From an uncultured Bacilli bacterium (GTDB taxonomy: Bacteria > Bacillota_I > Bacilli_A > RF39 > UBA660): a DNA stretch of 48,434 nucleotides. Positions 33,086 through 40,547 of this stretch are shown here, in pieces. Location of the stretch: assembly GCA_947626055.1 (NCBI GenBank), contig CANQQP010000005.1, forward strand, positions 1-48,434. The letters are read 5' to 3'. A program made the translations under genes and the position numbers. A model generated the notes under the pieces. It saw only the letters and a list, made by a program, of their open reading frames with translations, ran no database searches and had not been told where the DNA came from. Numbering within the stretch: position 1 is the stretch's first letter; every line of letters starts with the position of its first letter.

Positions 33086-33970
33086 TTATAAGCTCTTTTC
33101 TAACATTTCTTTGTATTTTTTGTCTAGAACATCTGTAATGAAAGTATCTTTTAAAATTTGCTTAATGAAATCTTTATCACCAGTGTTAATAATTTTATTA
33201 ACGATGGCCTCTTCATTCACTTGTTGAACGCCACCTATGTATTCGCTTAAATACGCAACATTTTTAGAATTAACAAAAAAATCATCTAATAAATTATAAT
33301 CATAGCCTAGACAATCAAAATTCATACCTAAACGCCATATATTTTCTAAAGCATTATCATAATTTTTAGCTACGTTTATTAAATCATCAAAACTTTTTTG
33401 ATCGATATTAGGAATATATTGTACCGAAATATAAGAAGTTATTAATAACATCAATTCTAAATCACTCATATTTTTAGCAATACTAATATACGTTTTATTG
33501 TTAATGAGCAAATTAAATATTCTTTCATATTCAGACGTATTATCAAGTATTAAATTTTCTATATTTTTATCTTCATTTTTTATAGATACTAATAAATCAG
33601 TTATATCTTCAATATATTTTGCTCCCGCTTTAGATTTTAAAAATAAATTTATTTCCTCAATTAAAATATCTTTTTTAATTAGCTTATTTATATATTTATA
33701 AACACTTTTAACAAAATAATTATTTTTTAATATTATCGAAAAAGTTAATTCGTTATTATTATGATGTATAAATATTTCTCCTGGTTTCCCCAAATTAAAC
33801 TTTGTATTTTTATTTAATTGAACTTCGTATATATTTTCATCATAAAAAATTTTAATAATAGAGTTTGGTTTTAATTTATCAATTGTTTTAATAATTATTT
33901 TATCTTTTTCAATGTTACATTCACAATTAATTGTGTGATTATTAATTGATAAACTTATGTCTCTAAACAT
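33086..33970 (-). CDS. Hypothetical protein (294 aa)
   Basis: No family is recognised. The start ATG 33970 is well supported by GAGGTG. The N-terminal third is beta-rich with alternating charged and Ile residues (about 1-85). The rest is helical, with several acidic-hydrophobic helices (EYERIFNLLINNKTYISIA, DLELMLLITSYISVQYIP). There is no signal peptide and no Cys cluster (three Cys, scattered). It lies downstream of the GH18 gene, with 94 bases between. It may belong to the same minus-strand unit as the two glycosidases, but its role is unknown. Confidence 0.65.
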   Translation of the reverse strand: MFRDISLSINNHTINCECNIEKDKIIIKTIDKLKPNSIIKIFYDENIYEVQLNKNTKFNLGKPGEIFIHHNNNELTFSIILKNNYFVKSVYKYINKLIKKDILIEEINLFLKSKAGAKYIEDITDLLVSIKNEDKNIENLILDNTSEYERIFNLLINNKTYISIAKNMSDLELMLLITSYISVQYIPNIDQKSFDDLINVAKNYDNALENIWRLGMNFDCLGYDYNLLDDFFVNSKNVAYLSEYIGGVQQVNEEAIVNKIINTGDKDFIKQILKDTFITDVLDKKYKEMLEKSL

Positions 33971-34064
33971 TTTTTACACCTCATTTAAAAAATATCTTTG
34001 TTAATATTAAAGTTGCCTACGCCGTATAATAGCACTTGTATACTATTAAAATAAAATTTTCTAT

Positions 34065-34946
34065 CTAATTTTTATGTTTTAGAGCTATATTTATTGCTTT
34101 AAGTAAAGATGTATTATCATATGTATCATAATTTAAAGCCCAAATCATAATGCCGGCAATTTTTGCTTTTTTTACTAATTTAGCTTTTTTAGATATTGTA
34201 TTTGGACTATTATAAAATTCATTTTGATAATTATCATGTTGTGAATTTGTTTTAGAAATTTTAATTAGTTGGTTATAGGGTATATTAGAAGGTCTAGAAT
34301 AAAATGGCACTCCTAAAATTAGTTTATTGTTAGGACATTTCAGATTATGAAGCCAAAAGTCTAAAGAAATTTCTGCAAAGTGCAAAGAAGAGTGATTTTC
34401 TTCTTTGCAATTATCATAAATCATTAGATTAATCCAATCAACAAGATTTATAATTTTGTCAGATATTGCTTCAATATTAGAAATACTACCATCAATGTTA
34501 ATACCAGATGGTGTAGCAATTGATAAACCTTTGTTTTGAATTTTTAATTTATTATTTAATAATGTTATTAAGTGTTCATAAGCTTTTACATATTTTTTAG
34601 AAGGAAATTCCCAATCTATATCCACGCCATCGAAATTATATTTTTTTACAACTTTTAAAATATTTTCAACAAGTACATATACCAATTGGTTATCACAAAT
34701 ATTTTCAAATACTGTATTGAGTATTTTATCTTCATAACACCAACCACCAACGGAAATAAAAACTTGAATCTTATTTTTATGACATTTTTCAATTAATTCA
34801 CTAACTTTATTAAAATCTAAATCTAATACTGTACCATCGTTTTTAGGTATTAAAAAAGCATAGTTAATATGGGTTAAATTTTTAAAATCAATCTTCTCAA
34901 TATCAATATCATTATCCCATGACGTAAAATAGCCAATTATTTTCAT
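34065..34946 (-). CDS. Glycoside hydrolase family 18 protein, no signal peptide
   Basis: The 293-residue TIM barrel carries the full GH18 motif FDGVDIDWE (105-113), with Glu113 as the proton donor. SVGGW (65-69), INYAF (27-31) and LMIYD and MIWALNYD near the end are the other GH18 strand signatures. GH18 enzymes act on chitin, GlcNAc-containing glycans or peptidoglycan by substrate-assisted catalysis. It starts directly with the barrel (MKIIGYFTSW) and has no signal peptide, wall-binding module or dockerin, so it appears cytoplasmic. Its start overlaps the GH5 stop by four bases, giving a coupled GH5-GH18 pair. Confidence 0.9.
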   Translation of the reverse strand: MKIIGYFTSWDNDIDIEKIDFKNLTHINYAFLIPKNDGTVLDLDFNKVSELIEKCHKNKIQVFISVGGWCYEDKILNTVFENICDNQLVYVLVENILKVVKKYNFDGVDIDWEFPSKKYVKAYEHLITLLNNKLKIQNKGLSIATPSGINIDGSISNIEAISDKIINLVDWINLMIYDNCKEENHSSLHFAEISLDFWLHNLKCPNNKLILGVPFYSRPSNIPYNQLIKISKTNSQHDNYQNEFYNSPNTISKKAKLVKKAKIAGIMIWALNYDTYDNTSLLKAINIALKHKN

Positions 34947-35869
34947 ATATTCACCTTATTAGCTATTTCTAATAATTTGTCTTTAATAAATTTCCCGGTT
35001 TCAGATAAATTGTCATCAGACAAATCATCATAATTCTTTACGTTTTCCTTTAAAATAGATAATTTATGGTCAAAGGCTGATAAAGACCAATAAAAATGGC
35101 TTCTATTTAGTTCATTCAGTTTGTTAATAAACTTTTCACTTTCATCTTTGTAAAAATCTTTGCCCCATGCATCAGCTACACCAAATTCTGTTACAAAAAT
35201 TGGAATTTTCTTACTTACTGCTTTAGTTAGTTTATTGATATTAGTATCAGTATGCTGACTATCAGATGTTGGATAAAAGTGAAAAGTATACATGATATTT
35301 TCAATATTTAAATTTTCAATTTCTTCAATATTATTAGACCAATTTGGTGTACCAACAATGATAATGTTATTTGAATTGTTGTTTCTAATAGTTTTAATAA
35401 TGTCTTGAGCATAGGGTTTTATAGAATTTTCAAAATTCACATTTTCTCCATGAGGCTCATTACAAATCTCATATAAAATATTAGGATATTTACCATATTT
35501 TTTTGAAATATATTTAAAAAATTCTTTAGCTTCTTTTAGATGTGATAACGGATTACCATCGTAATATATATGCCAATCGACAAGACAATATAATTCTGTT
35601 TCAATACAGTAATCAATTATTTCAGTTACTTGTTTAATTTGTTCTTTATGATTACAATAACCCATTTTTCCATCAGCAAGAACAGCAATCCTAAAACAAT
35701 TTATATGCCAATCTTTTTTTAAAGTTTCTAATGTTTTTTTTGTTATTTTATATTTATCTTCTCCCAAACTAAATGAACTAATTCCAAAAAGTTGAATTAT
35801 TTCGTTTTTTTCATTAATAATATTAGCATCTTTTACTTTTAAAAATCCATTTTCTGTTATATAACTCAT
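34943..35869 (-). CDS. Glycoside hydrolase family 5 (cellulase-like), no signal peptide
   Basis: The 308-residue TIM barrel carries the GH5 acid/base in YEICNEPHG (Glu138) and the nucleophile in FVTEFGVADAWG (Glu228). CFRIAV (58-63), LVDWHIY (96-102) and YTFHFYP (194-200) are the other active-site strands. GH5 covers endoglucanases, mannanases and others; the LVDWH pattern is closest to endoglucanases of the cellulase type. No signal peptide precedes the barrel. The ribosome binding site is AAGGAAG. It is the first gene of the minus-strand GH5-GH18 unit inside the island, beside element copy 2. Confidence 0.9.
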   Translation of the reverse strand: MSYITENGFLKVKDANIINEKNEIIQLFGISSFSLGEDKYKITKKTLETLKKDWHINCFRIAVLADGKMGYCNHKEQIKQVTEIIDYCIETELYCLVDWHIYYDGNPLSHLKEAKEFFKYISKKYGKYPNILYEICNEPHGENVNFENSIKPYAQDIIKTIRNNNSNNIIIVGTPNWSNNIEEIENLNIENIMYTFHFYPTSDSQHTDTNINKLTKAVSKKIPIFVTEFGVADAWGKDFYKDESEKFINKLNELNRSHFYWSLSAFDHKLSILKENVKNYDDLSDDNLSETGKFIKDKLLEIANKVNI

Positions 35870-35930
35870 TTTTATATCTTCCTTTATAAATTGTTCGTTT
35901 AATTAAATAATTAAAGACTATTTTCACTTG

Positions 35931-36256
35931 TTATGTATAAAGAACATCCGTTTATATAATAATTGTAGGAATACTTAGTTAACTTAGGTACTATTCTCCT
36001 TTACTTTTTAAAGTGGAGGAGGCAACATTATGAGAAAATCAGAGAAATATCTTTGTAATATCATAATACTTCTTACTATTGTGATTTTAATTATACTAAT
36101 AAAAATAGTACCAACTGTATAAGTCGGTACTAGACCTAAAATTTTAGGATAGTATCTAACTCATCGAAACTAGGTATTCCTTTTTTGTTTTATGCAAGTT
36201 TCCTTGACATATTCATCATAATATAAAAACGGGCTTTTATCAAGCACGTTTTATAT
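35931..36256 (+). repeat. Type I toxin-like element, copy 2 (about 320-bp direct repeat)
   Basis: This is the same layout as 27258-27584: TATAAT at 35955-35960 (with a weaker -35), a leader hairpin masking the ribosome binding site (CTCCT/AGGAG), the 30-codon gene at 36030, and a terminator at 36146-36186. The 5'-3' pairing is kept: TTAGGTACTAT (35984-35994) faces ATAGTATCTAA (36149-36159), where the changed base still forms a G-U pair. Together with the surrounding A/T-rich bases it fills the gene-poor stretch 35870-36368. Confidence 0.78.
36030..36122 (+). CDS. Small hydrophobic peptide, type I toxin-like (30 aa), copy 2
   Basis: The 30-residue twin of the peptide at 27356 has the same basic start MRKSEKYLCN, the same single membrane helix, and ends KIVPTV. 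It has a strong AGGAGG ribosome binding site inside a leader hairpin. Two amino-acid changes against more base changes suggest selection on the protein. The toxin role is inferred from architecture. Confidence 0.63.
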   Translation: MRKSEKYLCNIIILLTIVILIILIKIVPTV

Positions 36257-36270
36257 CTATCTGGTATCCT
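36256..36270 (-). other. att-like copy of the tRNA-Arg 3' end
   Basis: Fifteen bases (TCTATCTGGTATCCT on the plus strand) repeat 38483-38497, the 3' end of tRNA-Arg and its flank, in the same orientation with one mismatch. The two copies bracket the 663-residue gene at 36369-38360, as attL/attR sites of an element integrated at a tRNA 3' end would. No integrase is present. Confidence 0.5.
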
Positions 36271-36368
36271 AAAAGGAAAGAGTACAACAACTTTTTATAA
36301 TAAAAAAGTTAGTAATAAAATTATTAACTAACTGTCATATAACATAAATTTTGAAATTAATTATATTT

Positions 36369-38360
36369 TTAACTCGCTTGTCTATTTGTAAGAACAAGTT
36401 GTTTATAAGCTTCTCCATCCATAGCTGTTACTTGATTACCATTTATTTCATATGCTATTGAGATTGAATAATCCGGATAATTTTTTAAAATTTCTTGTAA
36501 TTTTTCATCACTTATTCCTAATTCGTCTTTATTAGATAGAATATATTTAACATCTTCCTTATCTTTTTCATAACGAAAAGCATAACTACCTTCAACAGCA
36601 CTTTGTTTACTAGCTAAAGTATATTCTAATGGTAAAATATTGAAAATTGAACCATAAACATTAACTTGTTGGATAAACTCTGCTAATTTAGTATTATCTA
36701 AAACTCTTACACCAAGTAAAAATTTATACATTTCATTGATGTTAAAACTTTTAGCCATAAGATTATTTTTATACTCATAAATAGGGAATACAGAAATATT
36801 AATACCAAATAATTTAGCTTTAAACCCAAAATCTTGAACTTTACGATAATAGGGAAGTTGTTCTTCTTTATGAACATTCAACGGGTTATGAACAATTCCA
36901 TTTGCATCGACATAATCTCTTTTATATTTATTTGGAGTCATAAAACTCATAAGAGAGTCAAATAAAGATGAAGCAACGCTATCTGTGGTATCTACTTGTT
37001 GATTTTTTAAAGATAGTTCTGTTGATTCTTTTGCAATTCTTGTTGTAAGCATACAAGCTTCTGCGTATAACTTAGAATCACATAACATTTCAAAAGATTC
37101 TTGTTTACTAAATTCAGCTCTTAATTTTTCCATGTACTCAGTTGGTACAAACATATCAATATCACCAAAATCACGACTTTCAGGAGCATTATTTAGAATA
37201 TAAGGAATAGTACCTCCATAAAAACATATATGTTTAACTATATCAGAATCTAAAATTTTTAAATTTTGGTAAAACTCTTGTATTTGTTTTAAAGTATGTT
37301 TTTTTTCAGTAATAGAATCTTTATCAATATGAACAAAATCACCATTAACACCGGGAAACATTTCAGGATTATTTTTTTTAGTTTGATATATATCATCTAA
37401 TTTTTTTTGTTCTCTTTCATGTATTTCCATAAATTTAGCAAATTCAGTGTTTTGTCTTTCTACATAATCTAAACATGCTTTTTTATGGATTTCCATTGCC
37501 TCATCAGATGAAATTCTATCAGCTATTTTCAATATTATTTGTTCCATTTCACGATCAGAGCTATTATAATCACTAGTTACAGTACATATATGTGTTATGA
37601 ATCCTTGTTTATTTCTTACAACATTAATATTAATATCATTTAAATAAGACATTCCCAACAATTTTGCCACATCTTTATCCGTTTTTACTTTAATGTTATC
37701 TTTCATTTTAAAATAATGGTGCTCTTTAGTAATGTTTAATGAAAATGCAAAGTCTTCTACTACTTGAACATTAATAGCATTACTGAAATCATCTTGAAAT
37801 AATTTTTCTTTTTCTTCACCTTCAATTACCTCTGTTTTTGCAAATATTTTTAACCAATAAGGAGTATAAAATAATGCTATTACACTTGGATTTGAAAAAT
37901 CTATTATTTCACCTTTTTTAAAATACATCGTTATTATAGCAGCTACATCAGGGCAACCTTCTTTAAGCATAATCATTTTATTATCGTTTTTTCGATTTGG
38001 CAAAAGCTCCTTTTTAAGCCCTTTTACTAAATCTATATCATAAGAACTCATATGAGAAAAAAGCCAATCATCAAGATAAAGATAATCGTCTTCAGATAAA
38101 TAAATTTTACCCTGCCAATTATCTGATACAGTTATAGATTTATAAATCTTATTAAATGCAATTTCATTTTCTTCAGCATCTGGATTTTTTTCCCAAATCA
38201 AAGAATCAGAATTAAAGCAAGTGTTAAAATTTCTTCCTTTTAATTCTTCAATTAACCAATCCTTTTTATATCTAACGATATCACCTTTTTTTCTATAAGC
38301 ATCTTCATCATCTTCTAAATATCTCAAATAAATATAATCTTTTCTTTTAAAGTTTTTCAT
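36369..38360 (-). CDS. Large protein with nucleotidyltransferase-like motif (663 aa)
   Basis: No overall family is recognised. A nucleotidyltransferase-fold signature is seen at residues 379-403: CFYGGTIPYILNN, then SRDFGDIDMFV, giving Gly382-Gly383, Arg396 and the metal pair Asp400/Asp402, as in MNT/AbiEii-type enzymes. The final 120 residues, with KFLLGVRVLDN and KDKEDVKYILSN, fit the helical C-terminal part of such proteins. The first 370 residues have no recognised domain but include a Glu/Lys helical stretch (about 300-330). It is cytoplasmic, with AGTGAGGTG as ribosome binding site. It lies alone between two att-like repeats, so a mobile defence or toxin role is possible but unproven. 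Confidence 0.65.
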   Translation of the reverse strand: MKNFKRKDYIYLRYLEDDEDAYRKKGDIVRYKKDWLIEELKGRNFNTCFNSDSLIWEKNPDAEENEIAFNKIYKSITVSDNWQGKIYLSEDDYLYLDDWLFSHMSSYDIDLVKGLKKELLPNRKNDNKMIMLKEGCPDVAAIITMYFKKGEIIDFSNPSVIALFYTPYWLKIFAKTEVIEGEEKEKLFQDDFSNAINVQVVEDFAFSLNITKEHHYFKMKDNIKVKTDKDVAKLLGMSYLNDININVVRNKQGFITHICTVTSDYNSSDREMEQIILKIADRISSDEAMEIHKKACLDYVERQNTEFAKFMEIHEREQKKLDDIYQTKKNNPEMFPGVNGDFVHIDKDSITEKKHTLKQIQEFYQNLKILDSDIVKHICFYGGTIPYILNNAPESRDFGDIDMFVPTEYMEKLRAEFSKQESFEMLCDSKLYAEACMLTTRIAKESTELSLKNQQVDTTDSVASSLFDSLMSFMTPNKYKRDYVDANGIVHNPLNVHKEEQLPYYRKVQDFGFKAKLFGINISVFPIYEYKNNLMAKSFNINEMYKFLLGVRVLDNTKLAEFIQQVNVYGSIFNILPLEYTLASKQSAVEGSYAFRYEKDKEDVKYILSNKDELGISDEKLQEILKNYPDYSISIAYEINGNQVTAMDGEAYKQLVLTNRQAS

Positions 38361-38450
38361 TATAGCACCTCACTTGATAGGTATCTATTATATTATATTT
38401 ATCTTAAAATTGGAATACTTTGAAAATTTCAATTTAATAGTTAGCATTTT

Positions 38451-38480
38451 AAAACTCGAACTACAAAAGTCCGAGTTTTC
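38451..38480 (-). terminator. Terminator after tRNA-Arg
   Basis: AAAACTCG (38451-38458) pairs with CGAGTTTT (38472-38479). On the minus strand it lies just downstream of the tRNA and ends in TTTTAAAAT. It may also end the plus-strand direction. Confidence 0.65.
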
Positions 38481-38491
38481 TGTCTATCTGG

Positions 38492-38566
38492 TGTCCTGAG
38501 GGGGATTCGAACCCTCGACCGTACGCTTAGAAGGCGTATGCTCTATCCAGCTGAGCTATCAGGACA
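38492..38566 (-). tRNA. tRNA-Arg (anticodon TCT)
   Basis: The gene folds into a full cloverleaf: acceptor TGTCCTG/CAGGACA, D arm with AGCTCAGCTGGATAGAGC, anticodon stem TACGC/GCGTA with loop CTTCTAA (anticodon TCT, reading AGA/AGG), and T arm with GGTTCGAATCC. CCA is encoded directly after it (plus-strand TGG at 38489-38491). AGA is a frequent Arg codon in this genome. Its 3' end is repeated at 36256 (direct) and 27589 (inverted), pointing to use as an integration site. Confidence 0.97.
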
Positions 38567-38609
38567 GCAAGCTTTCGTAAATTGATTATAAATCAAATTA
38601 CTGGGATTT

Positions 38610-39557
38610 TCAACATTTTTTCGAGCATTTGTCGATTTCTTGATTATTAACTGAAAATATTACTTCTTCAATATCCAAATTATCTTTAATAGAAAGGGAA
38701 ATAGTATATTTTACTTCTTCTTTTATTTTTTGCTCCTCTAATTCATTAAATAGATTTTCATTAAAAGATAGGTTAATACTATTTTCTTTAATTTCGTAGT
38801 CTTGTAATTCCGCATTGGCTTTTAAATAGCTCATTAAATTAGTTTGATAAATTGGATTGCTTTTAAGTTCACTAATAATTATTTCTACTTTATCTCGGGC
38901 ATCATTATTGATTTTAGTAATAGGAACATAATAATAATTATTGGCAAATTTGCTAATATAATAAACTGTTGTTTTAGTGGTGTCTTTATAATTATCTAAG
39001 TCATAGACTTTATTAATGCCATAACGACGATCTAATACTTCAGGTAAACTTTTTTTAGAATTGGGTAGGGCATTTAAAATTTCACCATCTACAAATATCA
39101 TGACTTTCTTAACTTCATCAATACTTGTAAGAGAATAAACAATTGCTTCAATCATTTTTTCTTCGTTTTCTAAAGAGACATCTAAAAGCTTTTTCGAAAA
39201 GTCTACTTTTAATAAATTATTTTCTAATTGTAGAGAATTAATCTTCGTGTTTTTGGGAATTATTGCCTTAAAACCATTGGGAATATATTCACTTTTTTTG
39301 CTGCCTATAACTAATGTTTCTAATAGCTCACGGGCTTTTTTTTCGGGAGTTTTATTATTTATGACGATATCTGTCATGGCTACATAATTATTTTCATCAA
39401 TTAAAAAAATATTATTCTTATTTTCGGTGACACTAATATATTTTTTCTCTGTTTGGTAGCGAGTATCATTTTTAGTAGGGAAAAGATATAAAATTCCTAA
39501 AATTAATAGAGCACAAGTTGCTATAGTTAGTTTTCTTAAAGTCGCACGTTTAAGCAT
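38610..39557 (-). CDS. gerM: GerM-like sporulation/germination protein
   Basis: The 315-residue protein starts at ATG 39557 (AGGTGAT upstream). An N-terminal membrane segment (about 10-27: IATCALLILGILYLF) is followed by two GerM domains (about 55-170 and 185-310). The first is recognisable by TPEKKARELLETLV, PNGFKAIIPKNTKI and DFSKKLLDVS, the second by EVIFSVN near the end. In B. subtilis GerM is a mother-cell lipoprotein needed for spore cortex formation and germination and helps localise SpoIIIAH/SpoIIQ. Having gerE and spoIIIAH as upstream neighbours fits that. It lacks a clear lipobox. No promoter is obvious. Confidence 0.85.
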   Translation of the reverse strand: MLKRATLRKLTIATCALLILGILYLFPTKNDTRYQTEKKYISVTENKNNIFLIDENNYVAMTDIVINNKTPEKKARELLETLVIGSKKSEYIPNGFKAIIPKNTKINSLQLENNLLKVDFSKKLLDVSLENEEKMIEAIVYSLTSIDEVKKVMIFVDGEILNALPNSKKSLPEVLDRRYGINKVYDLDNYKDTTKTTVYYISKFANNYYYVPITKINNDARDKVEIIISELKSNPIYQTNLMSYLKANAELQDYEIKENSINLSFNENLFNELEEQKIKEEVKYTISLSIKDNLDIEEVIFSVNNQEIDKCSKKC

Positions 39558-39626
39558 ATAAATCACCTAATAAAGTATATAAAAAGTCAAAAAAAATATA
39601 CCAAAATAAAAAAGTCATTAAGACTT

Positions 39627-39833
39627 TTATATTGATAATTCCCCTAATTTTATTAATTCTACAACGGCTTGAGCACGTCCTTTAACACCAAGCTTTTGCA
39701 TGGCATTGGAAATATGATTTCTGACAGTTTTTTCACTAATGCCTAAAAAAGTTGCTATTTCCTTGGTTGATTTATTTAAAACTAGAAGTTCAAATACTTC
39801 TTGTTCTCTTTGCGTTAGGATATTTTTTTTCAT
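39627..39833 (-). CDS. gerE: GerE-type LuxR-family regulator
   Basis: The 68-residue single-domain LuxR-type HTH reads LTQREQEVFELLVLNKSTKE, IATFLGISEKTVRNHISNAMQKLGV, then a short helix. It consists only of the DNA-binding domain, like B. subtilis GerE (74 aa), the late mother-cell regulator of coat genes. About 40 bases upstream CATAAAATA (minus strand, 39880-39872) matches the sigma-K -10 form CATAnnnTA, which would suit gerE, though the -35 is not clear. It lies between gerM and spoIIIAH on the same strand. Confidence 0.85.
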   Translation of the reverse strand: MKKNILTQREQEVFELLVLNKSTKEIATFLGISEKTVRNHISNAMQKLGVKGRAQAVVELIKLGELSI

Positions 39834-39923
39834 GACTTAACCTCACTTTCATTTTATAACCATTTCCATTTTATTTTATGAATGAAGGTATATATAAGTG
39901 AGAGTTAAAGACCTAAAAAACTC

Positions 39924-40415
39924 TTAAGATTGAAATTTTACTGTTATATACATTCGGGTTTCAAAGCTCTTTTGTACTGTTCTTATAATGCTATTTGCTA
40001 GTGCTTCATCATGTTGTTTATTTGAAATGACAACTTGAATTTGATCGCCTTTAATTTTAACAAAACTTTTTAATTTGTGATTTTCGCTGATGCTTTTTTC
40101 AATTTCTTCTTCTTTACCTTTATTTTGATTTAGTTCTTTTAAAGCTTCGTAGGCATCATTTTTTTCTTCAACAGTGGCGCTTTCATTTAGTAATACTTCT
40201 TGAAGCGTATTCATTTCATTTAATGTTTCTTCATCTGCTTCGACACGTAAAGCCGCTAAAGCATCGCTATCTTTTAATTCAACGGTTTCTTTAGTTTCGT
40301 TATTTGTTGATTTAATTGTTTGTAGGACTTCATCGGGCATTGTAAGATAATAAATACTTAAAACTAAGATAAGACTAAATAGGGTCAAAAACCACAAATT
40401 TTGTTTGTTAATCAA
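39924..40415 (-). CDS. spoIIIAH: Stage III sporulation protein AH
   Basis: The 163-residue protein starts at TTG 40415 (GGAGGTG six bases upstream), giving INKQNLWFLTLFSLILVLSIYYLT, the typical SpoIIIAH membrane anchor. The ATG at 40430 overlaps the ribosome binding site. An acidic helical region (about 50-110, with ALRVEADEETLNEMNTLQEV) and a C-terminal YscJ/FliF-like ring-building domain (about 95-163) follow. SpoIIIAH in the mother-cell membrane pairs with SpoIIQ to form the feeding channel to the forespore. The other spoIIIA genes (AA-AG) do not precede it here, so it is detached from the usual eight-gene operon. Confidence 0.88.
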   Translation of the reverse strand: MINKQNLWFLTLFSLILVLSIYYLTMPDEVLQTIKSTNNETKETVELKDSDALAALRVEADEETLNEMNTLQEVLLNESATVEEKNDAYEALKELNQNKGKEEEIEKSISENHKLKSFVKIKGDQIQVVISNKQHDEALANSIIRTVQKSFETRMYITVKFQS

Positions 40416-40547
40416 TGTTAACACCTCCATGTATTCTAATAATTATTATGCGGACGGAAAGAAATTATTACTTTTTTAAAAAAATTTTCAGGAAAAAAAG
40501 GAAATCGATTATTTATCTATAATATTACTAATGAAGGGAGGGAAAAT

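Noticed and set aside
27211-38600. Prophage
   Set aside because: Apart from att-like repeats there is no integrase, capsid, terminase, tail or lysis gene, so island is the safer term.
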